Part shown: positions 27,701 to 36,872 of the stretch, piece after piece | Numbering within the stretch: position 1 is the stretch's first letter | Layout of the letters: every line of letters starts with the position of its first letter | Assembly (NCBI GenBank): GCA_907165065.1 | Contig: OU015539.1 | Location: 12,236,816-12,300,815, forward strand | From: Caprimulgus europaeus | Lineage: Eukaryota > Chordata > Aves > Caprimulgiformes > Caprimulgidae | Direction: 5' to 3' | Length of the DNA: 64,000 bases | Program-made: the position numbers and the translations under genes | The notes under the pieces: model-generated | Databases searched by the model: none | What the model saw: the letters and a program-made list of their open reading frames with translations, nothing else | Told to the model about the DNA's origin: nothing

Positions 27701-30700
27701 CTTCTTTGGGAAGGTTTTACTCATCTTAATCACAGATGATCAAATGAGCAAACTCACAGGATGAGTAAAGGTTTTTTGATTTCAACTATAAAAAATGATT
27801 GCTGAGCAAAGCACCCCATTAAAGCACGTATCTTTATTAAATTCTAAAACATTCTAGTCATCAAGATTTACAATGACTTTGCATTGTAAATTCTGTAAGG
27901 AGAAGTTGAAGACAATCAAGTAACAGGAAATGATTGTGTTCCTGTGTTCTCAAGAAAAGCAGAAAGCAATTCTTTGTTGAGGAGTGCCTACAAATACATC
28001 TACATAGTTTTGACTTTTGAAGAAATACACTGACAGATGTGCCTGGTATTTTAGAACAATATGAAGATCCTGGTGATTATTGCACTCTTGGGAGAAAAAT
28101 TAAGTAGTTTCCAAATTCCTTTAAATATCTCACAAACTTGTATTTAGCTACAGTTTGAAGCAGGCTTTAGCTTTCTTGGTCTTTACAATTGACATCATTG
28201 CTGTACTTCTAGAAAACAAACCCCTATCAGGCTCAAGTGCTTTCCATTCCTGTAATAATGTCTCTTGTCCAGTGAATTCATGCCATTATTTATAAAATGT
28301 CATACAAGAAAACAACTTTTTATAGCCAGAAATTGAAAGATTTTGCTCTTTTTCTTGGAGGGTGGGGCAGGGAAGAGAAAGAGACCTGTATAGATGGATG
28401 TAAAACAGGCATGCTTCTCACTGAAGAAATTAATGTCTAATGTCATAAGCCCACTGACAAGTTTAGACTCATGCAGATATTATCTGTTACACTCACAGAG
28501 CTCTTTTTAACACACATATATCATCATAGTGAATGATTTCATAATTTCTAAATTACAACTCCCTCCTTAGCTAAACCTATAGTGATGTTGGTGCTTTACA
28601 GAATTGCTAAAACAGAAAAACACATCTAATGTTTTCACTTGTGAATTTGGTGTTCTGTTGCTGAAAAAAAACCATTTCCTTAATCCTAGTCCTACTGTGC
28701 TTAAAGCATTTTATGTCAGGCAGACTCAGAAAACTATGATACCGGCTTGAAGACTGTAACTTCAGAAATAGTTTTGGCATATTTTATTTGCTGGCTCTTT
28801 CAGAGTATACTTAGGTCAATTTATGCATAAATATAGAAATGTATCTTTTTACTTGATAGTCTCATATGACTATTGGTTCCCAGAAACTCTGCTGTAAGTA
28901 GATTAGGAAATATTATGTTGTAATAGCCTTTGCCTTCATGTACTATTTAGCAGCAGTGAAAGGAGAGAGATCTTTTTTGGTCCCCAGTTTAGGTGAAGGT
29001 ACAGGCTAAATCGTTGCCCTTGCAGAAGTTCATTTTGTCAAGAATCACACAATTAAACAGCCAGCTGAGAAACAATCGCACCTGTTCCTCCCCACAGGGA
29101 GGGCAGTACTGGAAACAGCGACGTGCAGCTGTACTACCTGAAAATGCCGAGGCAACTGAACGGTCCCGGAAGGGACTGAGGGAAATACAAGGTTACACTG
29201 TGGCTTAATCTGACCTCAGTACTATGAAATGATGACATGAGATCTTCCACTCTTCTTATATCCTTAAAGAACAAACATGGGATTAACTTGAGGACTTGGG
29301 ATATAGTTTCTCACCAGATTTTTGCTGACATGCTCTGATGACATGTAAGATAGTAGCACAGCACTTGTGCAAGCAATCAAATAAAAGTTTTATAACTACA
29401 CTATTGCTTAACAAGGTTAGTTTTCTGTTCTGAGGCTGTTTTCCAGACAAGGAGTTTATTCAACTGTTATCTTACCCGCAGAATGCGTAAATCTGAAGTG
29501 GAAACAGGTGCCGATTTGGAAATATTTTCTGAGTAAGATTTTCCTCCATAGTTCATCTCCCTTGTGCTACCCTGGGCATGCTGCAGGTCCAATCCTGGCT
29601 GCATTTGGTGAGCTGAGATCTGCCCTTGGGGGACTGCCCTTGTCCCCACTGGAAGGGCAGCCTGAGACAGAACTGGGTCTGGCTGGAGCACGGCTGAGTT
29701 TTGCCAGTTGCCAGAGGGTGGAGGGTGTTGCCAGGTAGCATGAGATAGGGCCCGAGCCTCTGCCAACCTGCTCAGAGCTGTGGTAATGCAGGACAGAAGA
29801 TGGCAGAGCCATACCCAGCTTCCTTGTGGGCTGCCCCTTCTCCCTTGCCAAGCAAACACTGCAGGACAGTGTGACCTAATTTGTTTTAAATTATTATTCT
29901 GCACTGGATTTTTAATATATACAAGGAAACTGCTGCAGTACTGAGCAAAAAAAGCCTAGTAGGAAGGTTTCAATGAGATTAAAACAATACATCACTGATC
30001 TTCTATTTATAATGTCTTCCATACGTCAGTCTGGAAGCTTTGCTAAAGTATTTTGGAAGAAACAAATTTGCTTCCAGGCTGATTCACAGATTTCCCAGTA
30101 ATTAGTTCAACAGTAGTTCCACTTTCTCAGAAGTAGTCACTGAACCAGCCTATATCCAGATTTGATGTCCACTAAAAAGGAAACGTTTTAGTGTTGGGAT
30201 CTGCATCAGTGTTCTGGTTCTCCAGGAAAGTACTGCATTTTTATAGAGAGGCTCTTATTATTTTGCCAAATTGAAACCAAACTGCAAGATGGATGTGTAA
30301 AATATCAGCGTGCTCTCCTGAGCAGAGGACACAGCAGATCTAGATCTTATCAGCAACAAGTAGAATGTAAGGATTACCTCTTAGGCCTTAAACACAATAC
30401 TCCTGTGAATACACAGCTTTCTTTTACAACAGCACAATGTTGTTAACTCTGTCTCAGTTCAGGTAATTTTCTGCAGAACAGATTGCAATGAAAAGTTAGC
30501 AAGATGCTTTCACGGGAGCTCCGCAGCACCGGCCTGTAGAGTCTGTGCAGGTGGCAGTGTCTTCTGGCTGTTTGTGGAGACAGGATCCTGAATTCAATAC
30601 ACTAGCACCCATCAGAAACACAGATAATTAACTCCCCAGCTTGTCTTGGTAAAGAAAAACCATGTGTTTTTTACAACTGGTTTTATCATGAAATGTCCTT

Positions 30701-32370
30701 ACCTGCAAATGGCTTCCTGAGGTGCTGTGAAGAACAAGCTTGGAGAGCAGAGATTTGAATCATGCTTGCCTCCTTTGTGAAGAACTTACCATGTCTGTGG
30801 CTGATGATAGCATCATCCCTGCTTACCCTTTCCTTTCTGTAGGGTCCTCTCTTGTCAGATATGAACCATTCCTGAGAATGGAAATTTTGTCTGTGCAGCT
30901 CACAGTCTTGTCTGTATTGAAGAACTACATTTTATTATTGGGCAAAAATATCAACATAACATATAAATGTGGTATTTTTGTTTAACAGCATATCAGCTGG
31001 TAACACTTAAGAACCTCACTGCAGTGTCTATGGCTTGTTGACATAATGGCAATATTTACAGTAGAAAAGATGGTTGCACTTTAAAAATGTATTGGTAAAA
31101 TGATATCAAAATGATATCAAACAGAAGTTGTATCTAGTGTAGAGAAAGAAAGTCACTTTTAAGTAGGACAGTTTTTTCTTATTCTCTATGAATTTAAGTA
31201 AATTTCTTTGAAGAGGAAATTCCTTTTACTTGGAGCTACAAGTTGCATGAGATAATCTGATTTATTTAAAAAAAAAAAATCCAGTCATTCTGTAGCTCTT
31301 AATTTCATCTGCTTTAAACCCATACCCATTGATTATTTTACCTGATAGATTATCAGGCACTGAAAAAAGCAGAACAAGTTCCTTGGAACAGATTGTTTCC
31401 ATAAATGCTGTGCTATACTAGTGCAGTGCTCCAAGTACCCCTTTGTGCTAGTTTCTCCATGAATACTTAACCTCTAATTTTGCATCTATCCAGCAACAGG
31501 AGACGATTATCCTGTGAAAATCCTGCATCTTTTTTACAGCTTCGAAAATAGACGAACTGGTCTTTGGAGGTCATTGTACTGGGTAAACTGTCTTTCCTGT
31601 CTGTCTTACGCATAAGAGAGGAGAGGTTTGCAAGAAGAAAATCTATCTGGTGAGACCAGATGACGTATAGCTGAGGGGAAAAAACAGGACAAGTGTTCCA
31701 GCTGGGAGTCCCTCCATTAGCTCTGGCAAGGAGCAGCCAAAGCGCTTGCCAACATCCAACTACTATTTCATCTATACGTGCACAAAAGTAGATCTATTGG
31801 CACTCATATCTGTTGCTTTAAATTTACGTTTCTTCCTGTGAAAGCTTAAAGTAGCAATGCTGGCACCTGAAATCCTGTAATCACTGCATCCTACGCGCGC
31901 TGGCACGAGAAGGACTTGAACTGACTGCAGTCAACCACAAGATGAAATATAACTTTTTTCTCCCTGAAGAACTGAAATACACTATTCCAACAGAGTCATC
32001 TGGATTTTTAAGGTTAAAACAGGAATATTCTATGTGGACAAGGAGTAAATAAATCCCCAAAGGAAATGTGAATGATAAACTGTTAACAGAGGAAGAGGAA
32101 AGGAACAGTGGAGTTATGGAGAGAGAGAGAGAATGTCTGACTGGAAGCCCAGTCCTTTAACTTCCTCCACTTCATTTCTGTTGGAGTGGCTGTGCAAGTC
32201 ACATTAAAACAGCAAAAGTGATGTTCAGCCGTTTCTTTAGGTGCTACCTAATGTTTGTAAAGGCAACCTCAGAAAAACTGGCTTAAAAATCTGAACAGGA
32301 GGCGTGGAAACATAAGAGATTTAAAATCAAATACTTAAACTCCTTCTCCCGGGGGATTCCCGTGATGTCC
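24781..32370. other. Intergenic interval between CYP2R1 and the calcitonin gene promoter island
   Basis: Mixed-composition sequence of about 7.6 kb between two divergent promoters. Open frames near 25.5 kb, 27.1 kb and 29.5-29.9 kb overlap on both strands, have no splice context and resemble no known protein. No repeat family or RNA gene recognised. Confidence 0.55.
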
Positions 32371-34088
32371 ATATGTGCGATGGAGCCGCTATTTCAAACG
32401 AAATTTTAAATTAGTTTTGTGCGGCGGGGCAGGAAGCCTCCCGGGGACCGCAGGAAGACACTTCACTCGGAGCCTCCCCACGCTGCTGCGGGCACGGAGC
32501 GAGCTCCGGCCCGTCACGGCCCCGCCCCTCCGTGCGGCTTCGCGCGGGTTCCCCGCGCCCCTGCGGGCTGCAGGTGGGCTCGGCTGGGGGGAGCGCATGG
32601 CCTCGTCCCCCAGAGATGAAAAGCTAGGAAGACTTGCTAAAAAAACAAAAAAACCCCAAAACCCTCCCGAAAACACATTAGTTATTATCTTAAGAAAAAA
32701 ACAAAACCCAAAACACTGAAGGGCTTTGCAATCGGCGTTCTGCGAGCGCAGAGAAGCGGCGCGGACCCCCCCGGTGCGGGGGATGGGGAAGAGGAGGGGG
32801 AGGGCGGCGGAGCGGCTGCCGCGAGGGGAAGAAGAAGAATAACCCATCATCGATCCGGTCTCCGTACGTTCGTTTCCTCTTTAACCTGCGAAGCGGAACG
32901 TGAATCAACAAAGCGACCCCGCCCCGCGCTTCTCCCCGACTTTATTCACCCCGCGGCGAAACACGCGCGTCTGGCCATCGCCTGCGGCCAAACGCCATCG
33001 AAGAAACGCCGGGCGGACTCCGGGAGAGCTCCCCCTCCATTTCAAGCAGCGGAACGAGCGATCCAGCCGCGCTCCGCAGCTGCCCCGCGGGGCGGCCGCG
33101 CAATGTGCGTGGGGCTGCGTTCGCCGCGGTGTCACAGCCGGTACTCACCGCGCTGCCCGCACCGCCGGGAACAACCAAGGGCGGCGGCGGAGGGAGGGCA
33201 GGGACGGGAGCGGGCGGGTGCCGTGGGCCGGGACAGCGCCTGGGCATTCGCTCTGCCGCGGGAGCAGGTGCGGCTGGTGCCGCCGTCCTCGGCAAACGCC
33301 CGGCGGGCTCCTGGTCCCCGGTCCCCGCCTGGCCCGCCGCTCCGCCCCAGCGGGCAGCAGTTTTCTCCCACCCCCGTCTAGCGTGGCGTCTCCCCGTGGC
33401 CGCCCCCGCCGGGAGGGCATCCGCTGCGCTCCGCAAACACGGCGCCTCGGCAAACATCCTGCGCGGGCAGGTGCAGCGCCGCCGCGCCGTGACAAAGGGC
33501 CCTCCGCGGGTGATGCATGGGGCGGCGGGCAGCTGCCCGGTAATCCCCGTCGGCGGGGCTCGGCGCTGCGCCGGGGGGAGGCGAGCCCCCCTTCCCCGGT
33601 GCCGCCTCCGCGGACGGAAAGGGCTACACCTGCGGGGACAGGCGCGTTATCCTGGCGGTGATGGTTTCCTCGAGGACCGCGGGGTCATACCGCGGACCAG
33701 CCTCACGCAGGGGTCGGCACTGCCCCGGCGGCCGCAAGCGCTTCCCTACGTGGTGCCTCCGCCGCTGCACATCCCGTCCGGCCCCGTCCATGCGGGACCC
33801 GCCCCCGCCCGCCCGCACGCAGCAGCCGGAGCGCCTCGAGGGCGGCCGGGTACAACCGGGCTGCCCGCTGAAGCCCGCGGCGGCTGCCGGGCGGGTGTGG
33901 GGGCAAGATGCTGGGGGGGAGCGGCCCCGCTCTGCACTGCGGTCCCGCTGCTGCAGCGGCCGCCACGCGTGAGCGATCCCGCGGGGGAGCGGGACCGGGC
34001 AGTGAGTGCCCCGCCCCCCCCGGCCGCGCGCGACCGCGCCTCGCCCCTCACCGCATTTTTGTGAATGGGACTTTCGCGGAGCGGGGCA

Positions 34089-34096
34089 TGACGTCA
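34089..34096 (+). promoter_or_regulatory. cAMP response element TGACGTCA
   Basis: Perfect palindromic CRE about 115 bases upstream of the TATA box. Mammalian CALCA promoters are known to respond to cAMP, and this is the site expected to do it here (CREB/ATF). Confidence 0.75.
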
Positions 34097-34118
34097 CCGC
34101 CGAGCCGGGCTCTGGCGC

Positions 34119-34162
34119 CCAATGGCGAGCCGGGCCCGTCTGGCGGCCGAGGCGGCGATTGG
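34119..34162 (+). promoter_or_regulatory. CCAAT boxes of the calcitonin/CGRP promoter
   Basis: CCAAT at 34119-34123 and an inverted copy (ATTGG) at 34158-34162, between the CRE and the TATA box. Confidence 0.6.
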
Positions 34163-34208
34163 CTGGCGGCCCCGCGCGGGCGCCCACGCAGGCTCCCGCG
34201 GCGGCAGG

Positions 34209-34214
34209 TATAAA
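34209..34214 (+). promoter_or_regulatory. TATA box of the calcitonin/CGRP gene
   Basis: TATAAA followed by GGGGCGCGGG, which predicts a start site near 34,239. It is followed at the right distance by a leader ending in a consensus donor. Confidence 0.8.
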
Positions 34215-34238
34215 GGGGCGCGGGCGCCCGGTGCGTGG

Positions 34239-34303
34239 TATCGCGGCTCAGCGGCACCACCGGCACCCTCCTCCACACAGCACCGCGCAGCGCCGCCCCG
34301 CCG
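34239..34303 (+). other. CALCA: Calcitonin/CGRP gene exon 1 (noncoding)
   Basis: Predicted from the TATA position to the donor CCG|gtaagc. It has no ATG, in agreement with the noncoding first exon of vertebrate CALC genes. The 5' end is approximate. Confidence 0.65.
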
Positions 34304-35319
34304 GTAAGCACTGCTCCGGCTGCGGGAGTCCCGTTCCTCTCGGGCGCGGGGCTTTGCCCAGGACCGTAACGCCTCCGTGCGCGGGCACACACGCGTGTGC
34401 GGCAGCGAGTTGAGTGAGGTGGGAGAGGGGTCGAGCTCAGCCTCTTTCCCCTTGCTGAGCCAGGCACGCAGCACAGCTCTCCTGGCACAGCCCTCCCTTC
34501 CCCTCCCCTGCCCGCCCGGTGCTCCGCGGCGCCAGTCGGGGACCCGGGGAAGCGGGGTGCCCTTGGGAAGGGGCCGCGTCGCGAGTCGGGAGCTGGCGAG
34601 GACGTGATGTGGTAGTTAACGATGTGCTTTCTTGAGTTTAAGATACTGATGACAAAAAAAGGTGTATCTCGGAGCAGGTATCTTCAGCGATACTTTTTTT
34701 TTTCTTTTACACATTTTGTTCTAATGACTAATTTTTAACTTACCCTTTTTCTGGTTTCAGAGTAGAAATATTTGTTGAAATTAAGCTATGTAATTCTTAC
34801 AGTGTAATCTGAACAGGGATATTGCTGTGCTTACTGCCAAGAAGCAAGCAGCTGCAGGTAAAATGCTAACAGTGGGTCCTCAGCCTTTACAGTACTGGGC
34901 ATTGAATGCTTCTTCATTTTTTTTTTTTCTTATGACTTTTATCCCGTAAGTGCCTGGTCATGTCAGGCACACTGACTGTGACCTTGTGTGCAATAGTTAG
35001 TCAGATGAATGCATTTTCCACCAGTTTGAGGGAAAGTCTGTATTAAATTGAATGCAGATAGCTGTATAGACCTGCAACTCTGTAAAACTGCATTTTTATT
35101 CCTTGTAGTAGTGCTAAGTTATTTTAAAACTGTGAGACAACCAAAGCAAAGTGGCAATAATCACAAGAAATTCTAAGGTAATACTAAAAAAGAAAAAAAA
35201 AAAAAAAGCAGTTAGTATTTGTGCTGCTTGTGGCTAGGAAACCATGACCTCTTTAGCGGACCATATTGGATTGTGAGGGTTGGAAAACAGCCATGGCTTG
35301 ATGTACCTCTTTGTTGTAG
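34304..35319 (+). other. CALCA: Calcitonin/CGRP gene intron 1
   Basis: GT-AG intron from the CpG island into AT-rich sequence, with T-rich and A-rich runs near 34696, 34919 and 35189. An open frame enters exon 2 from here with non-ATG and ATG codons, but only the part from 35330 matches the signal peptide. Confidence 0.7.
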
Positions 35320-35329
35320 AGAGGAAATC

Positions 35330-35415
35330 ATGGTTATGCTGAAGATTTCATCTTTCCTTGCTGTTTTGGCCTTGGTCGTGTGCCAGATGGACAGCTTCCA
35401 GGCAGCCCCAGTCAG
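35330..35415 (+). CDS. CALCA: CALCA exon 2 (coding part; shared)
   Basis: The exon probably starts at 35320 after tgttgtag. 28 codons plus two bases encode the signal peptide and AAPV, ending at GTCAG|gtaag. Confidence 0.93.
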
Positions 35416-36872
35416 GTAAGAAGCTGGTCCTGCTGCTGAGTGCTGGATCTGAATGGTACCAAAATCTGTAATGTTCTTTAGAGACCCAGGAGGGAAGTAG
35501 AGTACAGGGAAGGAGAAAGCTGGCTTCTTTTGATGCTGTTTTTGGCACTGTGGCTTTTTCATTACATATCTGAAGCACCTAATGCTGTGCATGAGGATGG
35601 TTCATATACTCACACCAGTGAAAGACACTGTCAGTGACGCGCAGTGATGTGTGACAAACCCCTCTCCTGCGCGTGGCTCTCTGCAGCAGCCCGGGTTTTA
35701 TTCATCCTGTTTTCCTTGCCTCTGCCCAGACCTGGCTTGGAGTCCATAACAGATCGAGTGACGCTCAGTGATTACGAAGCTCGGAGATTATTAAATGCGC
35801 TGGTGAAAGAGTTCATACAGATGACAGCAGAAGAGCTGGAGCAAGCCTCTGAGGGGAACAGGTAAGGACTGCAGTCCTGGGGCAGGAGGAAGGCAATGGG
35901 GGGGTGTTATGTGTTTGATATTGGGCAAAAGCCATCTGGGCAGACCCTCTGTGGGTCAAGATCTTTTTCTTTTTCTTTTTTTTTTTTTTCCTTGGGGTTA
36001 TGGCTGACTGTGGTCACCTAACTGGTAAAGCATAACACTACAGAGACAACATCTTAATGTTGGTATCCAGAGAATGGCTTCCACCTAGTTAACCTGCTTC
36101 TGTCTGTCTTTTACTACTGAAAGTGGAGGGTGATTTGAGCTTGAATGAGGGGGTTGTGTTAAAATATGGCAACACAAGGTATGTCTTCCCAGTGGGAGTG
36201 CCAGGGGCTGTTCAGTCACTCTTGGATTCTCTGTCGTGAAAGTGCATGCTGTTGTAAGGCATGGAAAGTCCCTGGCAGCGGGGACATGTCCCTTCTGATG
36301 CACGCAGCGCCGCTCTCCCAAAGGCATGCAAGAGCATTTCTGTTATCCAAACAGGATTTGTACTGCAAAGCATGGTGGTGATGTACGAGAGTCTGAATGG
36401 CATGCTGAATACATGGAAGGTAAAACTTCCTGACCCCTGACTTCGAGCATCCAAAAGGCTAATGGACTTGCTTTTCCAACAAAGTTGAATTCATTGAAAA
36501 ACAGTGTTTTCCTTCTGACTGCATTTGTATGAACCTTCCTTGCATGGAATGTGATGGGTTTTTTATTTACTTTTTTATGTTTACTAACAAGATATTTGTC
36601 TAGGGAAGAAATGCATGAACATGCATGTTTGAGATTATTCTTCTTTTGGGCATGTTTTTTTTCCCCCCTGCAGCCTGGATAGATCCATTTCCAAACGCTG
36701 TGCCAGTCTGAGTACTTGTGTGCTGGGCAAACTGTCTCAAGAATTGCACAAATTGCAAACTTATCCTCGCACTGACGTCGGGGCTGGAACTCCTGGCAAG
36801 AAACGAAATGTGCTGAGTGACCTGGAACATGAACACTATGCAAACTATGGGGAACCCCTAGGAAACAACTAG
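35330..36872 (+). CDS. CALCA: Procalcitonin splice form (exons 2-3-4)
   Basis: Calcitonin precursor, a thyroid/ultimobranchial C-cell hormone that lowers blood calcium through the calcitonin receptor. Exons 35330-35415, 35730-35861 and 36674-36872 join to 417 nt, or 138 residues. Seen: a signal peptide [20 protein letters not shown] (cleavage near residue 25); an N-terminal propeptide with [17 protein letters not shown]; a dibasic KR (80-81); a 32-residue calcitonin (82-113) with the Cys82-Cys88 ring CASLSTC and C-terminal GAGTP; an amidation/cleavage signal GKKR (114-117); and a 21-residue C-terminal peptide ending LGNN. The ATG at 35330 has a strong context (A at -3, G at +4). A second in-frame ATG is two codons on. 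The peptide is of the potent bird/fish type. Confidence 0.96.

Larger units (their letters stand above)
32400..34620. promoter_or_regulatory. Large CpG island upstream of the calcitonin/CGRP gene
   Basis: About 2.2 kb of CpG-dense sequence ending just after exon 1. The distal half is far from the TATA start site. It contains a consensus minus-strand 5' splice site (GCG|gtgagt; reads actcac|cgc on + near 33144-33152). Many long frames on both strands here reflect GC content. Confidence 0.75.

Noticed and set aside
29467..29904. 145-codon minus-strand frame between CYP2R1 and CALCA
   Set aside because: Overlapped by frames in other registers, with no splice context or recognisable motif.
33105..34064. 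319-codon + strand frame and the overlapping 253-, 187- and 171-codon frames in the CpG island
   Set aside because: Overlapping frames on both strands rich in Arg, Ala, Pro and Gly are expected in CpG-dense DNA. No family similarity was found.
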